Below are positions 1-10,421 of a stretch of 64,000 nucleotides of DNA, piece after piece; position 1 is the stretch's first letter; each line of letters begins with the position of its first letter. The translations under genes were made by a program, and so were the position numbers. The stretch covers positions 1,025,146 through 1,089,145 of the forward strand of contig BDSI01000013.1 in the NCBI GenBank assembly GCA_003117195.1, read 5' to 3'. The notes under the pieces are model-generated. The model was not told the origin of the DNA. It made no database searches and saw only the letters and a list, made by a program, of their open reading frames with translations. The stretch comes from Eudorina sp. 2006-703-Eu-15 (Eukaryota; Chlorophyta; Chlorophyceae; Chlamydomonadales; Volvocaceae).

Positions 1-3000
1 CGGAGGGTCTTCTCGGAGGCGCCGGTGGAGGCCAGGGTGAGGCCGAACAGCCCCACCACGGAGGTGCCCTGGCTGCCGCGGAAGCTGCTGGGCTCACTGC
101 GCGGGGGGAGTGAGGTGGGGTGGGGGCGGGGTCGGGCGTTGTGGGGCAGTGGAGCAGGGAGGCAGTTGGGGGGGTTTTGGGGGTATACGGCACCGCGTTC
201 CACCAGCCTATCCCGTCCCATGCTCCCCTCCCCTTCCCCCCCGCACCAAGTCGGTGTCCCACGGGTCAGCTGTCCGACATCAATCTGCCCCCGCGGTAGG
301 GCCCATCCCCCACCCGTGGGGCAGGGTGGGAAGCGCGTTACAGGAAGCCGCCCGGGGCCCCGTTGACGTCCCCCCACCACCACACACACACACACACACA
401 CACACCCTCACACTCTCTCTCTGTCCCTCGCGTGGCACGCACTCCTGTTCTGCCTGCTTAAATAACACACCCCGGGTCGCATGGCTTACCTTCCGGTGAT
501 GACGTCCGCCACGATGCGGCCCTGGCGGTTGGCGGGGCCGGCCAGGGGTATGAGCGTCTGCTCGCCCGTGACGAAATCCTTGACCTGCGGGATTAGGCGG
601 GCGATGGTGGTGTCGGTGGGGTGGTGGAGTCCGTGGACTGTGGGTGGTGCTGCTGATGGTGGTCGAGGAAGGGGAAACCCTGCGCCCTCTCACCGTCCCT
701 GACCCGCGTCGTACAGACACATTTCGGCCGTACAGGCACGCATCGGGTCGGGCGGGTTCCCCATCCGCCGATTCCCACACCTGCCATAAAAGTCCAGCGC
801 GCTCTTCCCCCTCCCCCGCCCCCGGCCCCCCTGTTCTTTACAACCCCCCCCCCCGCCCCACCTACCTCCGCCGCGTCTCCCACCGCAAAGATCGCGGGGT
901 CTGAGGTGCGCATGTGCTCGTTCACCTTGATGCCACCCCTGGAGCCAAGCTCCAGCCCCGCCTGGCGCGCCAAGGTGGTTTCGGGGCGCACTCCGATCGC
1001 CTGCGTTGGTTTCGGGGCCGGGGTGCAGCACAAAAAACGGGGAAGGTCGGTGCAGCACAAAAGGGGGGGCCGAGTCGGTGCAGCACAAAAGGCGCTTGAA
1101 TCACGTGTGTTTCGAGAGCCGCAGGGGGGCATCGGACCGGGTGGGAGCTGCGACTCGGTACACGACCAGAAGGTGCGAAGGCAGCAGGACAGACCCATGG
1201 GACCGCCGTCTGCCTGATGGCTCGCGGCTCAGTGCCAGGCGCGGGAGGCCTGACCCGTGGGTCCGGTCCCGGCCTCCCACGCATCCCTGCAGCGGTAGGG
1301 ACACCTAGCAGCAGCAGCAGCAGCAGCGGTGCCCCCAGATCCAGATCCGCCGGTGCCCCTCCCCGGACCTGCAGCCCCATATAACCCCGATAACCCCCGT
1401 ACAGCTGAGTGCCCAATGCAGCGACCCAACCGACTTACCAAAACCACCAGATCCGCACTGTAAGACTTGCCGGCCTGCGTCCGTACGACAAGCCCGCCGC
1501 CGGGCGCCGCCTCGAAGCCCGCCACACCATCTCCCAGGTGCAGCTCCACGCCGGCAGCGCGCAGCCGGTCGTGTACGGGCTCCACGACCTCGGGGTCGTA
1601 CGGCGGCATCACCTGGTGCCGTACACAAGGTACCCGTCAACGGAATGCTCGCGACGATGCGGTACGGTACGGCGAGTACAGGCGGCGGCCGAGCACCATT
1701 CCCCAGTTCCTGCCGAAGCGACGATACCGATACGCGATCTTCTCGTTCCTTAATGTTAATACACGCCTTCATGTTAATACACGGAAGCTTCGTCCTTCCT
1801 CCCGTGTCTCATCGTGTGAGCTTTTGATAGCTGCGCCCAGATCCGCGCGAGGCGCTGGATCCACGCTGCCGCGTCGTGACCTGCCGTACCCGCGCCGTAC
1901 AGCCGTACCTGCGGCAGCATCTCCACCAGCCCGCACTTGAGGCCGCGGTGCACCAGGTTCTCCACCATCTCCAGACCGATGAAGCCGCCGCCCACCACCA
2001 CCGCCGACTTGGCGCCCTGCGGCAACAATCCCAAAAACCCAACCCCAACCCCAACCCCAACACAACATCACATAAGGGGCTGATCGCTGGGGACACACGA
2101 CCACACGCCAGGATGCCTTCGGCGCTAGACACCTAGAACAGGGCGACCACGTGCGTCCCACCGGAACGGTCCCGGGGCATTGAAGGAACAGGGGAACATG
2201 CGGCGGCCGCGTGCGGGCCGTACCGCTGTGCGGGCCGTACCGCTGTGCGGTCGCGAACGCGGCGGGCCTTATTTGGATCTTGCCTCTGGCCTGCGGGCAG
2301 CTTGCCAACCCCAGTAGTCATGTACGGTACGCCCGGTGACCCACGCATGCATGACGCATCCCGCTTTCCCATCTCAATCTCCCTCCCTCCCGCTCTAGCG
2401 CGCGCACAACGCACGCGACGCAAACCCACACCCGACGCGCCTTCTCTGCGATCCAGGCCTTGATGGCGTTGGCGTCCGGAATGGTCTTGACCACAAAGAT
2501 CCCGGGCAGATCAGCTCCCGGGAGGGGCGGTCGGATCTGCAGGAGCGGCGGGCAGCCGCGGGTGGGACGCGGGAGGCCCCGACGCGGCCTTGGCCTTGGC
2601 TGGGCGCGTTTTGGAGCGAGGTGCTCAACAGGGGTCATTTAGTACATCAACAGGGACATGAGCACAGCGGGACCGCAGGCTACTGGGAGTGTGCGAGGAC
2701 ACGGCATCCGTCCAGATGCCTGCCATACCCGTGCAACCCGACCCCGACCCCGTGTCCGAGCTGGCTGGCTGCTGCTGGGGGAAGCGGCCCGGCCAGGGGC
2801 CCGCCAGAGGGATCGCCGCAGGCGGGGGAGACCCGCGGGTCACTGCCCTGGGCGGAGGACGACCCACGCACCCGTTCGTACCATGGTAACAACTCGTGCC
2901 GAAGAGGATATCTGAGGCCGGATGCACGCTTGATCGGCACCCTATGACGCAGTAGCACCCCGCCAATACTCCCCACCTCCACTCGCGGATCGGCGACCCG

Positions 3001-3931
3001 GCCCACACAAACGGGACAGTCGAGATAACTGTTGTTGCCACTCAACGTAACCACGGTCACCCCCTAACGGATATCGGGGTGTCCGGTTGCTCACATGACC
3101 AGGTGCCGCCGTCCCTGCCGCCCCCTGCCGCCCCCTGCCGCCCGCCTCTCTCGGCTGCCGCCGCCGCCGTACCGTACCGCATTGCCGCCGGGTGACAGCA
3201 CCAAGTAGTCGTACGGGTGTACGAACTCCTGCCCGCTCTTCAGGTCCCGCGCCGTGACGGTCTTCGCGGCCCGGTCCACCGCCACCACCTCGGTGCTCTC
3301 CTTGACCTCCACATTGAACCACTTGTTGAACTTGGCCGCGTTGGCCACCAGCAGGCTCGCTTGCTCCTGTGCGGTATGGTGAGAGTGAGAGTGAGAGACT
3401 GAGAGACTGAGAGACTGAGAGACTGAGAGTGAGAGTGAGTTGATGCGTTGTTATTCCTTGGTAAATGGGTTGAGGGGCGACTGCTTGGTTGCGTTGCGTC
3501 GCGTCGCGTTGCGATGCGATGGGTACAGCGCCGCAGGTGAAGGCAACGTGAGGATCATGAGGTATAAACGATGCGATGTTGGGGTTGAAAGGAGACAGGT
3601 GTAGCGGCCGTATGGAGATGCGCGCTTGCCCTGGCCGGTTAGACATGTGTAGGCGGAGGGAGCTCCGAATGAAAGAGTGGGAAGGGGTCGCCGATGCTGG
3701 CGATCGCAGCCCTCCGCCAGTCGGCTGCCGCCGTACCTTGATGACGTCACCCACGAAGTACGGCAGACCGCAGTTGGCGAATGAGACGTACGGCCCCCGC
3801 TCGAAGATCGTGATCTCAGCTTGCTCGTCCAGCCGTCGCAGCCGCGCGGCGCAGCTGGCGCCGCCCGCGACGCCGCCCACGATAAGCACGCGCTTGCCCC
3901 GCGGCCCGGGTACGGCTGCGTCAGTCGCCAT
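1..3931 (-). CDS. Pyridine nucleotide-disulfide oxidoreductase, CoA-disulfide reductase type (3' end outside window)
   Basis: FAD/NAD(P)H-dependent disulfide reductase. Exons on the minus strand: 3931-3737, 3366-3178, 2536-2432, 2016-1909, 1612-1439, 1000-866, 584-490, and 96 to beyond base 1. All junctions are GT-AG and in frame, giving about 365 residues so far. Residues about 15-26 form the N-terminal FAD-binding glycine motif (VLIVGGVAGGAS). Cys54 in SFANCGLPYF is the single redox cysteine typical of CoA-disulfide reductases. A second dinucleotide fold (SAVVVGGGFIGLEM) is in exon 4 and the C-terminal FAD motif (IFAVGDAAE) in exon 6. Exon 8 (RGSQGTSVVGLFGL) begins the dimerisation domain. 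Some family members end in a rhodanese domain; whether this one does is off-window. I chose ATG 3931 because it sits just before the FAD fold; an in-frame upstream Met (4021) would add an unconserved stretch. Exact substrate is inferred from family only. Confidence 0.85.
3380..3440. repeat. GAGACTGA-type short tandem repeat
   Basis: Purine-rich tandem repeat (gagagactga units) inside intron 1 of the disulfide reductase, close to the 3' splice site at 3367. No coding role. Confidence 0.8.
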
Positions 3932-5393
3932 GCTGGAGCAGCATAGGAGGGGCAACCTGCGGTTTGTCCTGGTGTCGTAGCGGGGGTACGGACGGCAAAC
4001 CGGAATGCAGCACGCAGTCAAGAGGTAAGCGAAGAGGACTCGTGCAGGGTTTAGAAGGCCGGGCCCGCAATTCCTACTTTTTCAACAGTCAATGTGTCAC
4101 AGATTGGTGCGCGGCATTCGGTAGGAGGTGGTGCGCGGCATTCGGTAGGGGCGGTAGGGTTATTAAGAAGGCTGTTGTTCCAATGGGTTGCCATGTGGCA
4201 CGTCAGTCTGCGGAAGAATTTTCGCTTTGTTCGCATGCTTTGCACACGGCGTAAGGTTGAACCTGGCCATCTGGGCTGTGCTCAGCAGGTCGTGAATGCG
4301 GTGTCTGCGCCCACCTGGCAAACAACGCCGATCTGTGCGCAACGCGCTTGCCCAGTGAAAGCATTCACTCGAATTAAATTGAAAGTTAATGAAGCGCTTC
4401 AATTTTGCGGGAAGGCCCCCAAGGAACGGAGTGCTTTTCGGTCTGACTAGACAGTTAGGGCTGGGCTTACACAAACCAATTGAAATTTATGTATGAATGG
4501 TGGCGGTTCCTATTATATATGAAAACCTACAGTCGTAAAGTGTGCCGATAGCACAAGTACTCCGATACCAATTCGTTTGTCAACGTTCCGTAATCCGGGC
4601 GCACTCCAAGGGCCCAGATCTACAAGCCTGAGAGTCGCAACGCACACAACATAGTTGTTGATAATATGATGTACTGGCAACCAGTTATGAAGAAGAAAAT
4701 CGCAGCGTAGCAGTACACACCGCAACACCTACGTTCGCATATGTTTATTTCGTAAGCAATATACAGAGCCCCTTTTCAAATGCGGAAGCATTTACATTTC
4801 CATTACAATGGACTTGATAGCGCTGTAGCGCGTGCTGTCAAACTCCATGCCATGTTGAAACCTCTTGTAATCCCAGCAATCATGACTGAGGCCGCACATT
4901 TAAGGGGACCTTGTGGGGGAGGGCTATGTGTATTCGTAGCCAGGCAGAGCAGGAGTGCCGTGACATGCAAGGGGCATTTCTAAGCCCGGGAAATGCCCGT
5001 GTGCTATCAAATCGCCCCTGGCCCACCCATAAAGCAAGTAGTAGGATACATAGAAAGGCTGAGGGCAAATGTGTGTGTGTTATACATAGTTGGGGGTGCA
5101 TAACCCCATATCCGTACACCTACCCATACGAACCATAGGCCCTAGGGCACGCAGAAAACGCCCGAGAGCACGTGCACGACACAGCACAAGCAAGGTCCAA
5201 AGGGGTCGATCGAGTTGCGAAGGACCCACATGCGTTCAAGAAGCCTTGCTAACTAGTAGGCAACGCAAGCGTATCTCCGCGACGTGCCACAACATGATCG
5301 GGAGATCTTGGGCGGATTATGAACCCGTGTTGAAGCCCTAACTAACCTGCAGATTCAACCTAGTATCCATAATCAATCAAGTCAGTTTGAGGT
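3932..5393. other. Intergenic region of lowered GC, no gene supported
   Basis: Lies upstream of the disulfide reductase start and downstream of H2A, both on the minus strand. Base composition is clearly more AT-rich than the flanking genes. Only short open frames occur, without recognisable motifs or GC-biased third positions. It should contain the promoter and 5' leader of the reductase. A GCGGCATTCGGTAGG direct repeat (copies near 4111 and 4136) is the only internal structure I noticed. Confidence 0.6.
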
Positions 5394-5409
5394 GGTGTTG
5401 AGAAACACC
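5394..5409 (-). terminator. Histone 3'-end hairpin of H2A
   Basis: On the minus strand the sequence is GGTGTTTCTCAACACC, a perfect 6-bp stem with a TCTC loop, starting 39 bp after the H2A stop codon. The identical hairpin follows H2B. Replication-dependent histone mRNAs of volvocine algae and animals end near such a hairpin instead of a long poly(A) tail. Confidence 0.9.
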
Positions 5410-5447
5410 GGATTTTGAGTTTGGGACCAATGCCGAAACGCGAAAGC

Positions 5448-5840
5448 TTAGGCAGCCTCCTCCTCGCCCTTGCCCGCCTTGGACTTCTTGGGCAGAAGCA
5501 CAGCGTGGATGTTGGGCAGCACACCGCCCGAAGCGATGGTCACGTCGCCCATCAGCTTGCCCAGCTCCTCGTCGTTGCGGATAGCCAGCTGGATGTGACG
5601 CGGGATGATGCGGTTCTTCTTGTTGTCACGGGCAGCGTTGCCAGCCAGCTCCAGCACCTCAGCAGTCAGGTACTCGAGGACGGCAGCCAGGTACACGGGC
5701 GCACCGGCACCGATGCGCTCGGCATACTTGCCCTTCTTCAGGTACCGGGCGATACGGCCAACCGGGAACTGCAGCCCGGCCTTAGAGCTGCGGCTCACGG
5801 CCTTCTTGCCAGCGGTCTTGCCCTTGCCACGGCCAGCCAT
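5448..5840 (-). CDS. H2A: Histone H2A, replication-dependent type
   Basis: Intronless, 130 residues. N-terminus [20 protein letters not shown], histone fold with [20 protein letters not shown], acidic-patch region [13 protein letters not shown] and [20 protein letters not shown] are all canonical. The C-terminus ([13 protein letters not shown]) lacks the SQE phosphorylation motif of H2A.X and the docking sequence of H2A.Z, so this is bulk H2A. An in-frame upstream Met at 5867 exists, but the conserved histone start is 5840. Head-to-head neighbour is H2B; the shared intergenic region and the 3' hairpin imply S-phase-coupled expression. Confidence 0.98.
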   Translation of the reverse strand: MAGRGKGKTAGKKAVSRSSKAGLQFPVGRIARYLKKGKYAERIGAGAPVYLAAVLEYLTAEVLELAGNAARDNKKNRIIPRHIQLAIRNDEELGKLMGDVTIASGGVLPNIHAVLLPKKSKAGKGEEEAA

Positions 5841-6147
5841 TTTCGAGTTATAAGTCGAAAGTTGCAAATTCTATGAGAGAATAGATGCTAAATGAAAGTA
5901 TTTCGAGAAACTGTTGATTCTTTCAACAGAGAATACGAGCTTTTAAGTTAACAAGCCGACAAACGTCATGTCGTGGATGACAGTTGGAGCCGTTGGACGA
6001 ACAGAGTTCGGATCGTCGGGGTAACGGTGTCAGCACAGCAAACTCTACAAAGGCTGTTTCCCGGCACGTATTTCTGTATCACATTCGAATTTTGCCACCT
6101 TAATTGCTGTTCACTCAACCTCACCGGATCGTGTTTCTATTTTTGAA
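5841..6147. promoter_or_regulatory. Bidirectional H2A/H2B promoter
   Basis: A 307-bp AT-rich gap separates the divergent start codons. An ACGTCA hexamer (5963-5968), the core of the plant histone hexamer element, lies near the centre. A TATA-like TTAAAAG for H2A reads on the minus strand at about 5940-5946; no clear TATA box is visible for H2B. Element assignments are by motif similarity only. Confidence 0.75.
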
Positions 6148-6636
6148 ATGGCACCGAAGGACAAGTCCGTGAAGGAGGAGAAGGCCGCCGAGAAGGCCGA
6201 GGCTGCCCCGGAGACCAAGGCTGAGGCCAAGCCTGCCAAGGATAAGGCGGCCAAGCCGAAGAAGGAGAAGAAGGCGCCGGCCAAGAAGACCGCGAAGGAG
6301 CCATCGGCTGCTGGCGAGGAGGGCGAGAAGAAGGCCAAGAAGAAAGCCAAGGTCGCCAAGAGCGAGACCTACAAGCTGTACATCTACAAGGTTCTGAAGC
6401 AGGTGCACCCTGACACGGGCATCAGCTCGAAGGCGATGAGCATCATGAACAGTTTCATCAATGATCTGTTCGAGAAGATCGCTACTGAGGCCTCCAAGCT
6501 GAGCCGCTACAACAAGAAGCCCACCGTGACGTCCCGCGAGATTCAGACCGCGGTGCGCCTGGTGCTCCCGGGCGAGCTGGCGAAGCACGCGGTGTCGGAG
6601 GGCACCAAGGCCGTCACCAAGTTCACCTCGCAGTAA
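6148..6636 (+). CDS. H2B: Histone H2B with long lysine/alanine-rich tail
   Basis: Intronless, 162 residues. Residues 1 to about 70 are a Lys/Ala/Glu/Pro-rich tail ([16 protein letters not shown]...), longer than in animals (whole protein about 125 residues) but normal for green algae and plants. The histone fold follows: [60 protein letters not shown] and [20 protein letters not shown]. It pairs with H2A in the nucleosome core and shares a promoter with it. The stop codon is followed 29 bp later by the same 3' hairpin as H2A. Confidence 0.98.
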   Translation: MAPKDKSVKEEKAAEKAEAAPETKAEAKPAKDKAAKPKKEKKAPAKKTAKEPSAAGEEGEKKAKKKAKVAKSETYKLYIYKVLKQVHPDTGISSKAMSIMNSFINDLFEKIATEASKLSRYNKKPTVTSREIQTAVRLVLPGELAKHAVSEGTKAVTKFTSQ

Positions 6637-6665
6637 ACACTCGAAAGCACTACCTACAAAACTCC

Positions 6666-6681
6666 GGTGTTTCTCAACACC
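6666..6681 (+). terminator. Histone 3'-end hairpin of H2B
   Basis: GGTGTTTCTCAACACC: 6-bp perfect stem, TCTC loop, 29 bp after the H2B stop. Identical to the H2A hairpin at 5394-5409, including flanking CC before and ACC after. Confidence 0.92.
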
Positions 6682-6914
6682 ACCACTCTTTGGAGGATGT
6701 GATTTAATGTTTTCACTGCCCGCAAGTCATGACGTGTCTGGATTGGTGTGGAACCGACGCCTCGGCAAGGGCCAGGCCCCCCACTTTACGAACATCACTC
6801 CACTTTACGAACAACACTTCCTGTGTAGTATTGACACGTGGACTGAATGCAGTGACCCCGACCTTCCTGGCGCCCTGTGCGATGCCATGCCGCACCCGCC
6901 AGCACCCGGGCTCC

Positions 6915-9900
6915 TCACAACGCGTCCACATCCACGCTGCACAACCCCACACCATCCCACACACACCGCAGCACAGGTCCACAGGATTGACCCTGCAACG
7001 GCCAGTGTACGTACCGCCGCCCGCCAGCCCCACCCAGTCCCGTACGTCCTTTCTGCTGGCCACCTGCCCTGCTGCCCCCGTCCTTCTCGGTCCTTCCTGT
7101 GCTCGGCACCCCATCGTACGGTATGTGCGTGTGGCCGTACACGTGTACGTCAGCGCCAAGCGCATCCAGCAGGTACTTCAGCTCGCCGCAACCCACAGCC
7201 TTGGCCATTTCGGGCTGCCACCTCGGGAAGGGAAGGCCCATATCGGGCAGGAAATGCGTCACCGTAATGACCACGCCACCGCCGCCATCAGCGTTCTTGG
7301 AACCCGCTGCCACAGCCTGGGGCACCGGTGGTTGGCCGCTGACGCGCCCCAGGTCGCCGCCCTCCTCCTCCTGCACCGGAGGCGGCATCCGTGGTGCTGC
7401 TGACTGCGCTGACACCGCTGCTGTCCGCGTTGCTGGCAGCGGTGATGCGTGCGACGGCGACGGGGTCCGCCGCCGCCAGCGCGCCGCGGCGGCCAGGGTG
7501 GTGTCATTGAGCCTCATCATGACCTGCCACACGTCCAGGTCGCTCACCGGCCAGCGGCACCAGCTGTCGAAACGCAGCCGGCCGGGCCTGCGCACATTCG
7601 TTATACCCAGGGAAGCCCTCGAGGCAGGACCGCTCCGCGTACGGTAGTTGGCTCCCCGCGGTCCCTTTCCCCGTACTCCCCCTGCTTCCTAACCCCCCCT
7701 CCCCCGGAAGGTTCTGTTGGCGGTCGCCCCCCGCGACCGCCCAATCCGCATACTCGATCTACATCACGCAGCGTTTGCTTGCCCCTCATCTCCGGGCCAC
7801 ATTGCCCTCCCACCCCCCAAACCCCGCGACTTACCTGGGGTCGTGGACGTCAAAGGCGGGGTTGTACCAGGACAGCAGCGGCGCCACCAGCAGTCCGGGC
7901 GCCACCTCCGCCGCCACCGTCTCCACCCCGATCTCGTCACAGGCGGCCTGCAGCGCCCACAGCTTCGCGAACGAGTCGGGGAAGGCGCCCTCCTCCAGGC
8001 CGGGTCGCAGCCACAGGCAGTGGTTGCCTGACATGTGCCGTCGGAGGGGCGGGGCCGACCGAGGGCGGGAGGGAGCCAGGCGGGGGCGGGGGCGGGGGCC
8101 TTGCGCGGTGTTACCATCTTGACCGGCCGTTACGGCCGTATAGGGAGCCTCACCTTGGAGGACTTCCCGCGTGCTGGGTGCCGCGTGTGGGGGGGGGGAG
8201 GGGGGGGCCCGGCGCGGGGCGGGGCGAACCTACCGATGCCGTCCATGCGGGGAAGGGGGCCCCGCGGGAATACACCGGTACGTGCCAGTTGGGGAGATAC
8301 GGCGCTCCGTTGCTGGGCTGCGCTCGCCGCAAGACTACGGTACCCGACTGACCGTCGGAGGGGTGCGCGATGCGCCGCAGGGGGGCACCCGGCCGGCCAC
8401 CGGTTGACATCCGCCCGCCCACCCGCCCACCTACACGGCACCCGCCCACCCGCCCACGAACCCGCGAACCCGCCTAGCACCTCCCCAATCTCTTACCCAG
8501 CCACTCGCCCCCGCCCACTCACCCGGCACGTAGAACACCCGGCCGAACCGCTCCTTGAGCAGGCGCAGAGCCTCCCGGGTGGCGGGCAGCGTGTCGGCCA
8601 CATCACCTGCGGCGTGTGTGGGGGGGCGGGGCAGGGCGGGGCGGCTTTGTTGCATGTCCGGCAGGGAACAAAGACTGCCTGTCTTCCCCCCTGGCCAATG
8701 CGGTCTTCCTAACGAACCCATCACGGATAGGCTGCCGATGATACAGCGCCTAAGATGAGCAGCCGCGGCGATAGTGCTGTGCTGTGCTATGCTGTGCTGT
8801 GCTGTGCTGTGCTATGCTGTGCTGAGCCGGCAAAGCGGTCAACTCGGAAACAAGTTCACGTCCTGACCAGGCAAGCTTGGGCACAGATGGGCCCCCTGTG
8901 CATGGCTAACAGTGTAGCCTCCCCCCCGTCCCCCGCCGGCCTCACCCGCGACCAGCAGCACATCGCTCCGGAACCGGTTGATGCTGATGCGGCGGAGGAG
9001 GTCCATGTGGGTGGCGGCGCCGCTGACGGACCCGTGGGTCGCGGCGTCGGCGTGCACATCCGACAGCACGAACACGCGACAGCACGACGACGACGACGAC
9101 GACGACGGCGGCTGCGGATGCGACCGCAGCGCTGCCGCCACCGCCGCTCGCTCCCCGTCTTGGGCATGTGCCCCGGGAGGTGCCGCCGTGCCGTCCCCAG
9201 CCCAGCCGCCCTGGCTGATGGGGGCGCCCCTGCTGCCGGCGTCGTGATTGCGACTTGGCTCCCCACCGCCGCCGCCGCCGCTGCAGCGACCGCTGCTACA
9301 GCTGCTGCTGCTGCTGCTGTTGACCTCCCGTCCGGACGCCGCGGCCAGCCCAGAGCGCGCCCATCGCGCCCGTACTGCGTTGCTGTCGCCGCGCGCCACC
9401 GCTGACAGGCACTCGAGCCGCAGCGCCGCGACCTGCTGCGGCTGTGGCGGCGGCGACGATGGCGGCGGCAGCACGCCGGCGGCCAGGGCGTGCGCCCCGC
9501 CAGCCGCTGCAGGGCAGGGCAGGGCAGGGCAGGGCAGGGCAGGGCAGGGCAGGGCAGGGCAGGGCAGGGCAGGGCAGGGCAGGGCAGGGCAGGGCAGGGC
9601 AGGGCAGGGCAGGGCAGGGCAGGGCAGGGCAGGGCAGGGCAGGGCAGGGCAGGGCAGGGCAGGGCAGGGCAGGGCAGGGCAGGGCAGGGCAGGGCAGGGC
9701 AGGGCAGGGCAGGGCAGGGCAGGGCAGGGCAGGGCAGGGCAGGGCAGGGCAGGGCAGGGGGACGCGGCAGGTGATCCTCTCTGGGCGGTCGGGCGGCTGT
9801 GTTACCCCGTCCGAGCGCCCCTGCGGTCTATCATGTCTAGATGCCCTGGAGGGGCGCAGGTGACGCCCCACCTTCGGTAGTGCCTTTCTGCCGCGCCGTG

Positions 9901-10127
9901 TCCAGTACGTGCAGTGCCCGGCAGCACGCCGTGTAGGCCGCCTCCGGCTCCCTTAGTCCACGCAGCAGCGCCCGCGCCAGGCCCCACCAGGCGGCCGCGT
10001 CCCGTGGGTCGCGGCCGACCCGGTCGCGCGCCGCCGCCACCGCCTGCGGCCACTGCCGCGCCGCCAACAGCTGCTCCAGGGAGGAGCCAGTCGGCTGCAG
10101 TCGGTCGTGGGGGGGTGACTTCGTCAT
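6915..10127 (-). CDS. Calcineurin-like metallophosphoesterase with TPR-like N-terminus
   Basis: Exons 10127-9872, 9506-8946, 8606-8523, 8027-7835, 7587-6915; all GT-AG and in frame, 588 residues. Residues about 15-80 look like a tetratricopeptide helix pair (LEQLLAARQWPQAVAAARD, AAWWGLARALLRG). A Ser/Gly-rich linker (about 145-230) precedes the catalytic domain. All five metal-site blocks are present: SDVHAD (D235, H237), GDVAD (D274), GNHC (N302, H303), VTHF (H476) and GHTH (H517, H519). A loop of about 70 residues rich in Ala/Pro/Glu separates the third and fourth blocks. Substrate unknown. The end of exon 5 is uncertain: about 35 low-complexity residues after GHTHIPYDG may be a small unrecognised intron before RRYVHWPL. 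It is convergent with H2B (279 bp between stops). Confidence 0.8.
8774..8825. repeat. GTGCT/ATGCT short tandem repeat
   Basis: Pentamer-based tandem repeat (gtgct with atgct variants), in intron 2 of the metallophosphoesterase. Confidence 0.85.
9511..9759. repeat. (AGGGC)n satellite, about 50 perfect copies
   Basis: About 249 bp of uninterrupted AGGGC pentamers fill most of intron 1 (9871-9507) of the metallophosphoesterase. The repeat runs straight into the 3' splice site: on the minus strand the last CCCTG unit supplies the C-rich tract before CAG at 9507. Open frames across it in several frames are artefacts of a 5-bp unit without stops. Confidence 0.97.
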
Positions 10128-10386
10128 GCCGCCTGCCGCCGCCGCCGGTCGCGGGGCGGGGGCCGGTGGTGGTGATGCCGCTCGGCGCCAAGGGAGGGCT
10201 GCGGGCGTTACGATTCGGGGGGTTGGGGGCGGCTACGGTCCACAGACGGCGCGGCAGGGGGAAAAAGAATGATGTGTGCCGATGGTGACCCGGCATGCCG
10301 TGCTCGTGGCTGCTGTTCGCGGGTGATTCGGGCGGCGTGGTGCAGCTGCGGGTTGGTTGTGGGTGGGAAACGGTCCAAGCTGTTGG

Positions 10387-10421
10387 CATCCATCCATCCA
10401 TCCATCCATCCATCCATCCAT
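10387..10421. repeat. (CATC)n microsatellite
   Basis: About nine CATC units, 260 bp upstream of the metallophosphoesterase start codon. Confidence 0.9.

Noticed and set aside
7449..8712. Plus-strand frames of 225-300 codons opposite the metallophosphoesterase
   Set aside because: They are antisense shadows of exons 4-5 and introns; no family motif, while the minus strand has all five metal-binding motifs.
9296..9880. Open frames across the AGGGC array
   Set aside because: A pentamer without stops is open in several frames; the array sits inside a GT-AG intron of a well-supported gene.
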